Assembly: GCA_905221605.1 (NCBI GenBank)
Contig: CAJNDS010000352.1
Coordinates: forward strand, 62,001 to 126,000
Direction: 5' to 3'
DNA: 64,000 bases
DNA from: Symbiodinium natans
Lineage: Eukaryota; Sar; Dinophyceae; Suessiales; Symbiodiniaceae
Under the pieces are notes generated by a model. That model was not told the DNA's origin, did no database searches, and saw only the letters and a program-made list of their open reading frames with translations. Below, one piece after another: positions 42,443 through 56,212 of this stretch; position 1 is the first letter of the stretch, and the number at the start of each line of letters is the position of its first letter. Position numbers and translations under genes: made by a program.

Positions 42443-45400
42443 ATCACGCTTGTGCTGATTGCCTCCGTTGGCCAGCTGCTTCCACATGCTGCGGAGGCAT
42501 GATGTGCGCTCAGCACCGCTTCCGGCCATCGACAAAAGCCTCGCCCTCCACATCCTGCCTCCAGCTCGTGCTGCGTAGGTCCTCGTTTCCTGCGTTCAGA
42601 GCCAACCAGCACTTTTGTCTTGACAGGTCATCGGGCACCACAGTGCAAAGCTCCCTACCGTGTGCCTGCGCACCTGCCTGAGTGGGGCACGTGCGGGATA
42701 GCTCACCCACGTCATGTTTTGCTGCTTGTGCCAGCTGCGCATGCACTTTCCGACACCTGCTGACTTTGTACTTACAGCCAAAGCCGCTTCTGGCTCCAAC
42801 CCTTCCCGGAAGGCCTGCAAATATGTAAGCGCTCGCAGGAGCTCCATGCAAGCTGCACGCAGTACTGGCACAGCGAAGGCTTGCTTAGCCCGGCAGGCTC
42901 TTCTCCACACATGCATGCTTCCTTGGCAGGTAGAAGCTGTTCATCTCCTTGCTCGCGTCTGTGCTTTCTCGCTCCTTGTCTATGCCTCCTGCTTCCAAAG
43001 CCATAAGCACACCTAGGAGATGATGTCAAAGGTTGGTGTTTTTCAGTGTGTAGACCAATCGCAAGCTGCCACTGCGCGCAGCACGTAGGCCTAAGGACGA
43101 GCAGCCGCTCCGCAATTGCAGACTGCCGGGCCTGCACTTGCAAGCATGCAAGCGACTCACTCGAGTAGTGCTAGGACTTGCCTGTGCTCCAGAAGGTTTT
43201 GACGCACAGTTATGGGATCTGTCACAACGCCGGCCATAGCTTCGCTGGTCTCTGTCGACACCCTGGATACTTCGGGTACTCTGGATACTCGATTCTATAA
43301 GTCCTCTCTCGTTACCCGACGGCTCCCCGCCCCAACTTCTTCGACTCTGTCTCGATGTCTTTGCCTTCCAGGAGAAAGTTTGGAGACCGGGACAAGTGGT
43401 CGAGCTGCTTCACCCCTCCCCTGAAATCTCCACATTTGTTGGGGCAGGCTTGTCCACGCGGCTTTGTGTTCTCTCCGTTGCGTCTTAGCGGCTCATGCGT
43501 GAACTTCTTCCTGCATCCATCATGGGGCTCTGCTTAGATGCGGAACTTGCAGACAGATAGATATACAGGTTTTAACATGCATAAACATTGTGCCGTGGTT
43601 TCGGTGCGGAGCGGTCCACCACCGGACACGACGACCACACCACGGCAGCAAAATGCGTCAGCCGGCACCGACAGTCTCCGACCTTCCACGCCTGCTAGGT
43701 TCGTAGCGGTGTTCGCAGCACTCGCTCCCAGCACGTGGTCCGGGGAGGCTGCGCCGATGCCGCTGATGCCGGTGGGCCACGAGATCGAGGCGGACCTGTG
43801 CGACTCTGACGCTTGTCACACGTGCCACCTCTTGTCAGTGAATGTGGTACCCGCAGCTTTGGCCGCGTGCTTTCGTGCAGCATGAGCATGCATGCGACTT
43901 CGGCCCCATGCAGGGCTCTGCGTGCCATTTGCCCTACCAAAAACAAACCCGGCGCCACCTTGTGGCGCCACTGATTGGGATGATCGGGCTGCTGACAGCC
44001 CTGTGGACTTCAGTCCCGTGTGCCAGCCGAGCTTGTGAGTTCGGTGGAATCTGTGTGTCTCGGCCTCCTCACCTGGAGCTCAAGCGAAGAGGCTCCTGCT
44101 TTCCTGGCCAGCTCAGCCTAGACAGCACTAGCGGCTCCCTCACATTGCGACCCAAAAGGGGGCCTGAAAGCAGAAGCTTCCAAGCAGGTGCGCTTCTCCA
44201 AGCTTGTGCCTGCGCTTATTTGCAAGACGACGGAGGCGATGCCCGGCAGCTACCGCAGATGGATGTGTCGATTTGCTGATCCATGGCCATTGTGGCTTCA
44301 GAGCCACAAGCCTCTAGCCTCTTAAGCCATCGAAAGCCGGCGAAGGCTTCGGGCCTTCCATCTGCATTGCCTCTCTCCTCGGCACGACTTGAAGGTCGGC
44401 GTGCCACGCGACTGCGTGCCGAGCCTCTTCATCCCACTTCCACGCGCACTTTGCCACGGAAGTCGCGTGCCTACAACGCCCTTCTCTCTTGCGGGTGAAG
44501 TTGACCTATAAGCTCCGCCTCAGCTGCAAGTCTGTCATGCATAGCCTGCATAGGGGTGTGGTATGCACGGGTCTTTCAGGCATTTTCAAGGTCAGAAGCC
44601 GGGTTGAGCCGCTCGTGCCGCTCGGAGCGCACTTCGGCCGTCTCTCTCCCAGCTTTGTGGAAACCCGGCTCGTCCCGCGCAGCACACGGAGCCTGCTGTT
44701 GCTCGGAGAGGTGACACTGACATGCTCCCACACTCGGCGCGCCCCTGTGCACCGCGCCCGCGCCCCTGCGCACCGCGCCCGCGTCCCTGCGCCTCCGACC
44801 TCAACGACGACCCCGACTACGCAGCGCACGCGGTGGACTACAGATTGTGGAGGTCCACTGACGTCGCTGCCTGAGCGGGGGTGTCGCGGGGCAGCTTGAA
44901 TGCACCGCGTCGCCACAGGGCTTGCCGTGTTTCTTGCTGCAGCCTAAGAAAGCGCTTGCGAACACGCCTGCGAAAAGCACGCGCCAAAGCATGCGCACGA
45001 TGCAGGCCCCAGTCCCGGATCACCCGGTGGTGCGCCTTTCGCCGTCTGCGCTCTGCTTTGTTCTCACCTGGCAACCTCGCGCGGCCGCGGCCGGGTGTGT
45101 GGCTTTGAGAGCGCCCTTGCGGGGACCCTGGCCCTGCTGTCTCGTGCGCTCGCTGTGCTTTCCCCACAGGTGCTGCAAGCGGTGCCTGAGGTTCCGGAGG
45201 CACCTCTACGATGCTTCTCGCAACGGAACGATCATGAAGCTATCCAGAAGAGACGGCCTCGGGGGACACTAGTTGGTTCAACTATAGTACACATGCCTGT
45301 GGAGCGAGCCTGATGAAACTCTCTGGCATGCGGCGCGTGCAGTCGAGCATTCGGCGTGTCCGAGTCGGAGCCGGTGATGCAAGCTGACGGCTTGAAGCGG

Positions 45401-46945
45401 CTCGGCTGAAGCGCTGGCCGCGAACACCACGCTTCCTTTCGTGCATGCTCTCGATGTCACGCACGCTGCCCGAGCGTGTGGTGGGGCCGGTGCTCGGCCG
45501 GCCTGTCGCCGCTGGGCTTGCGGTGACTTCCCGATGAAGTGCCGTCGCTGAGGATCTGAGACGACCTTTTTGGCCGGTACGGTTGCCACAGCGTCTCTGT
45601 GTAGTGTAGTCAATCCAAGAAAGCGGCACAAAGCGATGCGATTTGGCTCACTGTCGTGCTCGCAAGCAGCAGTGTTGTCCTGAAGCCAAGGAAGGCTGCC
45701 TCACAAAGGTCCCGCGTCGCATATGCAGTGCTTCGCACATGTGCAGTGCTTCGCCGCCGCGCTTGCGTGCATCTGCCAGCGTGATCGTGGCACGGCGTCG
45801 TCAGCGAGCAGCTGTCGTTTCCGCATGCCTGACTGCGTGCGTGCGTGTGCTCAGGCGCCCGCTTCGGACGCCTCGATCGGGCGGCTGCCTGTGGAAGCAG
45901 CGTGTTTTCACTAAGTCTTCCTCGGGCAAGACGTGAGAGGAATGTCATACCCCACCGCCAATTCCACCTCACCAGACGACAGCTCCTGATGTCTGCACAC
46001 GGGGATCTCAATGTAGGAGCGAAACGACAGCACCGAAGTGCGAACGCACTGGCTAATGTCGGCCGCTGGTCGGCCGGGATGTCATGAGTCAAGTGAGGAT
46101 CCAATCCGGAAAGACCGCGCCACCATTTTATGCCATTGCGTGCCTTGGTTGTCTGCGTCTGCGCCAACTTCTGGGGTTAGGCGGAGCCGCCCGGCGCGGA
46201 GCTGTGTTCCATCAGCTGGCAGACGATGGGCGGATTGCGCAAGCCATCAATGAGATGCAGGCTGCAGTCGCGCACCAACACCGAAGCGAAGCTTCCGGAA
46301 GCGTTTGCCCAAGCTACGAGCCGATGCGGCATCCTCGGCCCCGGTGCCGCAACCGCCCCAACGACACGTGCCCGGTGTCCCCTGCGTTCGCGGAAGTTTG
46401 GAGATGCTTTGGAGCCCTCGCCTTGCGAAGGGCGCTGCGCACGAGCCACACACGGGCACTGCCGCAGGAGCCGCAGTCTGCAGAGGCTGGAGGAAGGTCT
46501 GCAGCGCAGCTCAGGCGCTTCGCGGCCGGAGGAAGACAGCGGCGCGGGCAGAGTCCGCAGCACGTGTAGCTCACACGGAGACGGAGACGCCGCTGCTCCA
46601 CCTTCCCGTCCTTGGCGGCGCTCGCCTGGATGCATTGGCGCTTAAGCAGCACTTTCCGTGCTCCCGCTTCCGCCCTTCTGGCCATGCCGCTCATCCCGGC
46701 TCCTCCTTTCTCTGAAGTTTAGCAAGGGTTCACTACGGGACCTCGTAGCGCGTCCTAGCCACCCTCGGCAGCTGTGAGTCTGTAGCGCCTGTGCCGGCTG
46801 AGCGAAGGCTTGCCTTACCCGACAGATCGGCGGAGAGCCGATAAAAGGAACAAGCTGCTGTAAACTCAAGTTCCGAATTGGTTGAAATGGATTGCACGAG
46901 TACTGCTTTTTTCATGACGCGTCATACCCTTCCTGGTGTTGGCAA

Positions 46946-47303
46946 GAGTGACTTTGATAGCAAGTGAAGACCTCAGTGGCAAGTGACCGTTTCACGTGAA
47001 TATACACATATCTGTCCATATGAGATGTCAGGTAGCGACCAGGGAAGACATGCTTGCCAACGCTTCGTGTCGACCGTTTGGCCCGAGTCGAGAGTTCATG
47101 GGGTTGTACTGTCGAGGGCTACCAGAGTGACTTTGATAGCAAGTGAAGTTGCACGTGAATGTACACATATCTGTCTGTCAATATGAGATGTCACGCTCAA
47201 TATCATCGTCCGTAGTGACCAGGGAAGACATGCTTGCCAATGCTGCGTGTCGACCGTTTGGCCCGAGTCGAGAGTTCATGAGGTTATTCGGTTGAGGGCT
47301 ACC
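46946..47303. repeat. 179-bp local tandem duplication in block k
   Basis: GAGTGACTTTGATAGCAAGT begins at 46946 and again at 47125. Both units carry CCAGGGAAGACATGCTTGCC and GACCGTTTGGCCCGAGTCG. Core copies 0 and 1 have a single unit (14165-14345 and 33270-33430). Confidence 0.9.
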
Positions 47304-48149
47304 TTCAGCAAGAGCCCAAAGGAATCGCATAAAAACCCTAGTTATCGGATATGCGCCGCGTTTTGAAAGCTGCTGCCCGTGCCATGTCTGGCCATTGCGG
47401 AGGACCGGTCATGACACGTGACTGTTATCTCTGTTACATCTGATAATGCAAGAAGCTTCATGGCGCCAGAGCAATTTTCAACCCCTCTATGAGGCCTGAA
47501 GGCTCAACAGCACCCAGAGAAACAATAGAGGTTGAGAGATTCGGTGCTTTTTGAGTCACATACAGGGATGAGTCACTTGTTGAGACGACCCTAAACCCTA
47601 AACCCAAACTGGAAATGCTCTTTTGGAAAAAGAGTACGGCTCAAGGACCCCGGGCCCAAACCTCGTGCCATCTGGCTGTCGAGGAGTGAGAGCCTCTCGG
47701 CGTTCTGAATCCTAAGTCCTAAACCCTAAACCCTAAACCCTGTTTCCGGGTGCTGAGGGACAGGTCCCGTCCCAGAGCAGGGTGACGAACCAGAAATGGA
47801 TATGTGCCAGCTATGCATAGCTTGGGCACCAACTGAACCTTAGAACTGGGGTCATTTACCCTGGCTACTATATCGCAAATGAAGGTGTATGAACCATAAA
47901 CCCTTCTGCGGCGTATTCGAACCCCAAGATGTTATGCAGCAGCCAGGTTCTACTGGAGGATCCCTTTCTGCATTCCACGATGACAAAGAGGAAAGTCTGA
48001 TTGATTTTGTCGGAGCACTGTCGCAGCACTGTCGCAGCACTGTCGCAGCACTGATCCATGCGTCGGACTGCCACGGTACGACATGCATCTAGCCCTGCAG
48101 ATGTAGACAGCCGGCACTGCTCTTCCTGTCATGTAGTGATGTAGTTGGT

Positions 48150-48326
<177 letters not shown>

Positions 48327-49079
48327 TGGCCATGCTTGCGCTGCGTTGCGTGGCAGGAGCCCGCTCGCTTTGACATGATGCCACGCGGCTTTTCACTTGG
48401 CTTGGTGCAGAGCATCCTGATGGCCAGGTGGGCTCGAGGACGCGTTGCGGAGGAGGCGAGTGCTTGGTGTAGGTGGAGTCCCACTGAAGTGGCGGCTGAG
48501 CGCCTGTAGGACCAACGGGGCCGGAGAGCCTGTGACCACATTAAGCCAGCCAGCTATGTTGGCTGTTGGGCCAGTTTAGGCTCAGACACTTCACCGTTCG
48601 TCCAGAATGCTCAGCTACATCTCCGCCCAGCTACATCGCCGCCCAGCTGCATTGCTGCCCCGACGTCAGCGTTTGCAGGGAACCGCCGGCTTCTACCCCG
48701 CAGTCCTCGGAACAACATGCGTGCGGACGCGTTGCGGAGGAGGCGAGTGCTTGGTGTAGGCGGATTCCTATTGAAGTGGCGGCTGAGAGCCTGTAGAACC
48801 AGCAGAGCCAGAGAGCCCGTGACCAGATTCAGCTAGCCAGCTAGGGCTGCTGGCCAGTTTGGGCTTAGACCCTGCACCGTTGGTCCACAATGCCCAGCTG
48901 CATTGCCGCCCAAGCGTCAGCGATTGCAGAGGACCGCCGGCTTTTCCCCCGCGTTCCTTGGATCAACGTGAATACACTGTAGCAGAATTGCAGTGGCACT
49001 TCGCATCGGGAGTGACATGGCATCTGCCTAGCCTCATGACAGCTTCTTAAGAGCTCTCTAAGAGCTCGAGCTCTAAGGG

Positions 49080-52000
49080 TGACAAGCTGACCACCGGGGC
49101 CTCGGCGGCCTCGGCACAGCAATGCGCGTCAAGTGCATCGGCATGCAGGCAAGGGTTTTCGTATGCTCGTCATTTGGGCGACGCTGTGCTACTTAGCGTT
49201 CCTCTTGTGCTCAACTTCACGTGGACTTTGCAAGGCCTCACTGTGCTCTCCCACTGCAAAGGCGGCGGGAATGTGAGCGTTGCTGCACGGCATGTGTGCG
49301 CTTGTCACGACTTCCATTCTGGCGGGTCTTGGCTCTCCCTTGAAACCCCGCACACTCCGGCACATGTCGGCACCAGGGTGGGAGCAAGCCGCACACGAAA
49401 GGAATGCCATACATCGCATATGCCCGTGGCTGCAGTCTAGGAACAAAGGTCTTGAGGCCCAACCAAGACCATCCCAGATTCTCAGATGCCGGCTCACAGA
49501 ATTTTGCTTCGAAGCCTTTTCGGGTGCATTGGTTCTGAGGCCTTAGCTCGGCTTGGTGCCCCGAGGCCCAAGGTCACAATACTCTGCTGCCGATCTTCCG
49601 GATGCTTTCCGACCCGAAGGCTGTGCACCGTGCTGCGCACAGTGCTACCAGCAGTTCCCTGTAGTGAGTCCGTCTCTGGAAGAACTTCATGTTAAAGAGT
49701 CACAGGGTGCAGATGCCAGCAGTTCATTGCCGAAGCACCCCCGCGTTCAACTGTTGGTCTGAATAGTACTGCCCTTACCTAAAGCGCAGCTATCCAGTAC
49801 TCGATTGGTGTATCTACTACACATATGAGGCCTTGTCATCCATTATGTTACAAGCAACGTCAAGGGCGCTGCAATACAGATGATCGCATCGGCGGCACCC
49901 TTTCCACGATACCGGCCGAAAGACACTGAGGAGCTCTTGAGCCTTCTGCCCACAAAGCCAGCACAGTGAGGTGTTCTGAGAGGCAACAAAAGGGGCCTTC
50001 CCAAGCTGAAAGGTTGTTTTTGTCTCCTGCGCCGCTCATTCCCTACCGCCTACGGTCTCTGCTGGCCCTTTTTGCAATCCTTGGCACACAGCTTCGGTAG
50101 TTCGTCCATGACGGTTCCCTCAAGCCACACGTGCCACTTAAGCCTGCCCCGCCTTCCCCCGAAAAGCGGCTGCAGAGACGTTTTTCAACACAGGCGACCA
50201 CTTCGAGCATTTGAAGGCGCGTGGCTGGAAGGGGAAATGGGCCTTGTGCTGCATCCTAAAGTCCTCAAGCATCCTAAAGCCCTCAACCGCGACTAGACAC
50301 GTGACTAGTCGTGAACTCCAGGCAATACGAGGCCTCCTCCTTGACACGGATAGAAAGGACAAAGTCGGCTTTCGCGCAGTCCAATGCTTCAGTGCATCGG
50401 CCGACTTGGGCATTGGTCTAACGATGGATGTCAGGCCTTCGGCAAGCTTGAGGGTGCCTTGGCAACAGTCCGTGCAGACATAAGACTTCTCATCAAGTTG
50501 TTTTAGGGAGGCGGGGGGATCAATGAGAAGCCTGTTCCCAGATCCCTCTAGAGCGTCTTCAGCACCCCCGAAAACCTCGGCTGCATCCATCCAACTGCTC
50601 GGAGGCTGCTTCAGCGCGCGATGCGGGGGCGGCTTTGGTGGGTGATGCGGAGGTGGGACAAGGGAGGTGCTGCAGGAAGTACCGTCAGAGATGGCCCCTC
50701 AATCTGAGTTGGAGCTTGCAGACTGTCTGTAAGTGAGAAGGGTGGCTGCGAACGGCTTTGCTGTGCTTGTTCGGAAAAGTGTGCCAGCCATGTCTTCTGG
50801 GTGTGGCCGATCCTTGTTCAGTTCTCGCGCAGCTACGTATGATAGCAGGGTGAACCTTGGTGGGCGATACTGCGCAGGGCCACAGGCGAAAAGACATGTT
50901 CTGACGTGGTCGCCCCTTGTGGCGCAGTGCCCTCTATATCGGTCAGCGTGATCAACGCTCGGGTACCTTGTGGTGCCGATGGCGGCATGTGACTGCTCCC
51001 TTGGCCCTGGGGGCACTGCGCCATTGGATTAGGATCGGGGTGACTGTACTCCTGGGGTGACAAGACCTGCTGCTTGCAGATGCGCTCCATCTGAGCAGAC
51101 AGATGCATAATGCCACTGGTACACTATATTGTTCCTTTGCATCCTGCATATGCAGCCTTGTGTCATTAACGAATGTCCGAAGGCAATGTCAGGGACTGCA
51201 GTAAAGATGATAAAGGCATTGGCGGTGCCCTGTGTACAATACCCGGGCCGAGGCCGAAGCCGTTGCATGAGGAGCTCTTGTCTTCTGGGACCAAGCAAGT
51301 CAGTTGTGCAGAGCTTGAGAGGCAGCTGGCTATCCCCAAAATCCCAAAAGGGTTGAAGCCCGCCGTGCCCGTCATTCCAAGCTCTCAGCTGGCCCCTTTG
51401 CGATCCCTTTGCACACAGCTTCGGTAGTTTCTCCACCTCGGTTCCCTCAAGCCACACATGCCACGTAAGCCGTCCACGCCGGCACTCTGCCCAGTGATCA
51501 ACGGGTGCCTTGTGGTGTCGATGCCGGCATGTGACTGCTCCCTTGGCCCCTGGGGGCGCTGCGCCATGGGGTCGAGGTGACTCTACCTTGGACGAAAATC
51601 TGCTGCTGGTGGGTGCGCCCCGTCTGAGCCGATGACAGATGCATAATGCCACCGGTACGATATTGTTCCGTTTGTTCCATCCTGCATGCGCAGCCTTGTC
51701 TCAATACTGAGTATCCTAAGGCAACGCCAGGCACTGGAACAAAGAGGAAGTGGGCCTTGTGCTGCATCATGCTGCATCCTAAAGTCCCAAAGCCCTAAAC
51801 CGCGACGAGGTTGTGCTTCTGCCAGAGAATGCGGTCCCGAAACCACGGTCACCTAACTTGGTGTTGACAGGGTTGTTGATCCGTCCCAAAAGGCCTTTGT
51901 TGGCTCATTGGTCTTGACCTGGGAGGGGTGATGGCCGCGAGAATTCATCCAATTGACAAACAGCTGCTGTGAGGGGGCAGCCCTAAACTCAACCCTCTTC

Positions 52001-52330
52001 ACTCTAGGTTCCCCCGCTGATGCTCCTCAATACGAGGCCTCCTCCTTGACACGGCTAGAACGGGCAAAGTCGGCTTTCGCGCAATCCAATGTTGCAGTGC
52101 ATCAGCTAAACCTGAGCATTGGTCTAAAGATGGATGTCAACAGGCCTTCGCAAGCTTGAGGGTGCCTTGGCAAGAGTCCGTGTAGGCAGAAGACTGCTCA
52201 CGCCTACACAACCGATGCCTCCTGCCACACTGTGAGTCTGAATGGGCCCTCAAATAGTTTCTTTTTTGGTGGCTCACTTGCTATCGAGCGAAGCAACCAA
52301 AATGCTCGCAAGCTCCTGCCTGAAGGCCGA
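49080..52330. repeat. Blocks t-u-v-y-v after core copy 2
   Basis: Block t (GCATGTGTGCGCTTGTCACG near 49288; CAGTTCATTGCCGAAGCACC near 49720), u (49850-50310), v (50320-50510), p (50510-50690), y (50950-51430 and again 51480-51770) and v (51800-52170). Block y is therefore locally duplicated. Frames such as 51029-51652 minus have no recognised domain. Confidence 0.75.
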
Positions 52331-54250
52331 GGCAGCCTGGTAAGTAGGTTGGGAGTCGGGTCACGTGTACCCTAAGCTGGGCTGTCCTAGATATACCCTG
52401 ATTTGTAACCTAACCTGCGTACTAAGTGCCCCTCCAAGCCCCCATTCGGGGTATTTGGGTACTTCGATCAGGTGTCCAACGCCAGGCTTTTTCTCCAGCG
52501 GGCTCCGTTCGGGACAAGCGAAAAAAGGCCAGATCCCTCAAACGTCTTAAGCGCCCCAAAGCCTCGGCTGCATCCATCCAACTGCTCGTGGGTGGCTTCG
52601 GCGTGTGATGCGGAGGCGGGACAAGGGAGCGGGGCAAACTTAGCGCCCTGGTGAGAGATTGAATTCAGTCAGCCTCAGAACAGATCCAGGAAACTTGCGC
52701 GCGCCCCGGCCCGACGCGACTTGGAGCGTGCGCAAAGGTGTTGAGGGTCCTCGTACACGGGTCCCAGTACAGGGGTCCCAGAAGGGCTGAGAGAAGGTCT
52801 CAGAGTTTTTTGTGCTTTTTGGCGTGAGATGGCCTGGAAACCCCACGCAGCATCGAAATTTGGCTCCCCGGTCCCACAAGTTGGGGAGTACAGAAAGGTT
52901 GGGGGAAAGTGGGAAACCAGATCCTGGTCGGCCGGAAGCCGAGGTGAATTCGAAGTCAGGAGGCCTGCCGTGCTGCCGGGGGATTCGAGCAAAAAGACCT
53001 CGCGATTCATGGGGGCAATGCTTCATCCATGAGGCGGCCCTAAGCAGTGTCTCCAGCAACATAAAGCTCTCTGAAGAATCCAGTCGCGAAAACAAATCCA
53101 TCCGCAGCGAGGGCCAGCTGGCTGTTTGAAAGGGGGCGGGGCTCAGACAAGCCTGACGGCAGCCAGACCAACCATCTTGCAACTGAGAAAAGCGCCAGAA
53201 GGAGAGTTTGCAAACAGAAAGCTTCAGATAGGAGGTTTTACAACCGCATCAGTTTGTACATGTGTGCCCAAACAGTGCAAAATGCCGAAAACATCGTCCC
53301 TACCGATGGATTCGCAGCGCATTCCAACTATCGCGGGGTTCAAAACATCCAGTGGGAGTCCCGCTCTGTCTGTGCGATAAGATGGTTCTCGAAACATCTT
53401 TAGCAAGCGACGAGCAGAAAGCAGATGGGCATGCGGCGTGCGCATTGATCAAAGTGGTGTATGCACTGGTAAGACGGACGTAATCATCGTGCGGGCATGG
53501 ACGCGCCGGCCATTCGCGCGCACTGGTAAACACAGACATCATCGTGTGGGCATGGGTTCTTTGGCCACTCACGTGCACTTGCAGCCGCGCGAAAAGTGGG
53601 CAGTGTTCTCGGCATGTGACCTACACGAAGCACTGTAAATAACGATGGAAAACCGATGCAACAAATACGTGAAGCAGCAGGTGCCGAAGACACTGCGCTC
53701 ACCGGTGTGATCGGTATGTCACACTGTAAGTACCCATGTAAACGACACGTGCGCGGCGTGCGAGAACAAACCGCTGGAGGGTACAAGCAAGCGTCAACCA
53801 GTTTACTTGAGACTTGCGGGGTGTGGGTCTAGGATTGTTTGGACTTGTGGGGTATGGGTTGTGGAGTTTGAACTTGAGGGCTTTGGGTTTAGGAGTTTAG
53901 AGTGCAAGAGTTTTGAGTTGAGGCTTTGGATTCAGTTGTCTTGGGGCTTTGAGGCTGCCCATACAACCCCCAAACGCCTGTTAAACCCCATGCACATCCA
54001 TACACCAAACAAAAAGCCACCAAGAACAGCAAACGCGCGTATGCTCCAAAATGCACCCCATGGACAAAACAACAAAGCAGAAACACATGAGGGATCTCTG
54101 GCAGTTCCGAACTCCAAGCCTCACTACATCAAGCACAGCAGCAAAACCATGGACAGAAACACAAGACGCAAACAAGAAACAGCACAGAACACCCCAAGCC
54201 CCAAGAAAACCAAGAGAAAACGGGTACAGTCTTACCGCTGCTTTTTTCAA
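52330..54250. repeat. Block pair shared with 21240-23160
   Basis: Same order as 21240-23160: AAGTAGGTTGGGAGTCGG (52340), CCAACGCCAGGCTTTTTCTC (52477), ATCGTGTGGGCATGG (53538), T/G-rich words (53820-53940) and an A/C-rich stretch (53985-54235). The ATCATCGTG(T/C)GGGCATGG element is doubled here (53485 and 53538). The frame 52640-53182 minus is unrecognised and has no intact counterpart. Confidence 0.75.
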
Positions 54251-54390
54251 ACGTAGACAAATAAACAAATAAATACATAAATAAATAGATACATAAATTA
54301 ATAAGTAAGTATGTACATATAAATAAATAAAAAAAATAAAAACAAACAAATAAATAAATAAATAAATATATATATATATATATATATATG
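54245..54390. repeat. AT-rich microsatellite (TAAA/TACA, then TA)
   Basis: A stretch of AATAAATAAATA-type words with TACAT variants, ending in a pure (TA)n run at about 54366-54389. It is by far the most AT-rich part of the window. No gene. Confidence 0.95.
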
Positions 54391-54509
54391 ACCAGTTCCA
54401 ATTTGGCGACTCTGTTTGTAGATTCTCTCATCTGATTGTGTTTCGGGTCGCCAGCAAAAGGGGCTCAGGGATCTCAGGCTACCATTTTGCCAGCTGCTTG
54501 GAGTAGTTG

Positions 54510-54625
54510 CACGGTCCCTTAGTATGGGCCCTTAGAGGGGTACCCCTTATATACTCTAGACAAATGAAGGGCCCATACATCAGAAGGCTTTAAAGGAGGT
54601 TTGGGACCATATTAAGGGCCCCATG
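54510..54625. repeat. Inverted repeat around GTATGGGCCCTT
   Basis: GTATGGGCCCTT (54523-54534) pairs with AAGGGCCCATAC (54567-54578) over 12 of 12 bases. A third related word, ATATTAAGGGCCCC, lies near 54612. It may be a small palindromic element. No coding potential. Confidence 0.7.
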
Positions 54626-54741
54626 GAACTACCCCCTTCGGCAGCTTTGCGCGAGGCTTTGCCCTCTTTGCCAGCCCTGACTGCAGGCCGTGGACGTGGA
54701 CTTCTCCCACTGCGAGTGAGCTTCAAAGTCCTTCGTCCTGG

Positions 54742-55101
54742 GTGATTTCTAGAAAAAGCCCATGCATGACACTTGTTTCACTTCGTTTGCGGTGCCCCTA
54801 TTCTATTCTGTATTCTAGAGATGACCTTGTAACCTTTCACAAAGTACAAGGGGAAGGGTTTCACAAACAGCGGCGAAAGTGCACAACACAACTGACCAGT
54901 CGCGTAAGCCTTGTAAACAAGCCAAATCTGCAGAAAGCGTGGCAAGAGACCGGCGCGCTAGAAACTTCTATTTTGATGCAGCCTGCGATGCAAAGGGAAT
55001 CCTTGATGAGACGCTTGCTTGGTCAGTATCATTCAGTCAAGACAGCGGTTGCGGATAGCAACCCAAATCCCCAAAGACGCCACACCACCCACATGACCTA
55101 A
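54742..55101 (+). CDS. Candidate open frame, unknown function (low confidence)
   Basis: 119 codons from ATG 54742 with a balanced composition, including FHKVQGEGFHKQRRKCTTQL, NKPNLQKAWQETGALETSIL and MRRLLGQYHSVKTAVADSNP. The segment 54770-55130 has no paralogue: the second block q copy near 55378 goes from GATTTCTA to a different, short sequence. It may be a captured fragment or part of an exon. No domain recognised. Confidence 0.25.
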   Translation: MISRKSPCMTLVSLRLRCPYSILYSRDDLVTFHKVQGEGFHKQRRKCTTQLTSRVSLVNKPNLQKAWQETGALETSILMQPAMQRESLMRRLLGQYHSVKTAVADSNPNPQRRHTTHMT

Positions 55102-56165
55102 GATGTTAATACTGTCGAACATCATGTTCACCCCCAGTGTGGGTAAGCCGAGGCTGTTTTTTGTAAGTCGCAAGTCGAGGCGACGTCGCGAATTGGCTTA
55201 CACGGAATACAAGCTCACCCCAGCAAAGGTTGGTCTGGATTCGTTCGCCGAAGTGCTTTTTGCCTTCTGATTTGGCCAGTGCTCTGCAGTGACTGCAGGC
55301 TGCGGACTTCTCCGGCGGGGGTTGGTTTAAATTGGGATAGCGTCAGCTTCAGAGTCCTTCTTCCTTTCGAGGGCGATTTCTACTATACGCCCCATGTAAG
55401 TCGAGACTACTTGTTGAACTTCGCGAGTCGAGGCGACGTCGCGAAGTAGCTTTTGTCGTAATCAAGCTCGCCGAGCGATCCCTCTGATTTAGGCGGTGCA
55501 AGAGCTGTCTGACAACATTGCCCTGATCTCAACCGCTGAAGCCTAGGAGTCTAGATGTTCAGAGCACTCGCCCCCCGAATTCTCAGTGGCACGGTCTGGG
55601 GGCATCTTTGGGTTCTTTTGTTGCAAGGAAGCGCGCCAGGCACAAAAGGCTTCACAACGGGCTCAATTGCTGTAGCGACTGCCAATGCATTCAAGGCTTG
55701 TGCCCGGCCAATTCCAGTCAGTGGCATCAGTTGGCCCTGCACTCAGCTCTCAGTGTGCGGTCTGGCAGCTGCCGTTGACCACAGGCCAGCGTTCTTCCGG
55801 TGCTAAGGGTTCCCATCACCCTTGGTGTGCACAAGTCGGTATAAGGGCAGGTCGAAGAACGCGAAAGGGCTGCGACCTGCATACCGTCTTTTTCCTTTGA
55901 CATGTACATGTACCTATTTTTTGAAGGCCGGTGGGCGTGCTGTCGTCCCCAAGATAGCTCAAACATGCGAGTGTGCACAAGGGTGGACCGAAGGCTCTTC
56001 CGGCGCGCTGCGCCGCACGTAAGTCGGCACCGGGGTAGGAGTAAGCACGCAAAAAGGAACGCCACACATCACATGTCCCAGTGGCTGCAGTCTAGGAACA
56101 AAAGGTCTTGAGGCCAAAGAGCCACAGAATTTGGCTCGCCTTTTCGGGTGCAAAGGGTTCTGAGA

Positions 56166-56212
56166 CCTTAAACCCTAAAGCCCTAGAACCTTAAACCCTA
56201 AACCCTAGCTCA
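56166..56212. repeat. Telomeric-repeat insertion in block t
   Basis: Degenerate CCCTAAA heptamers sit between GAGACCTTA and TAGCTCACCTTGG. The paralogues at 10700-10725 and 49540-49565 read GAGGCCTTAGCTC(A/G) with no insertion. About 45 bases were gained, with only CCTTA/CCCTA-like borders. Confidence 0.88.
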
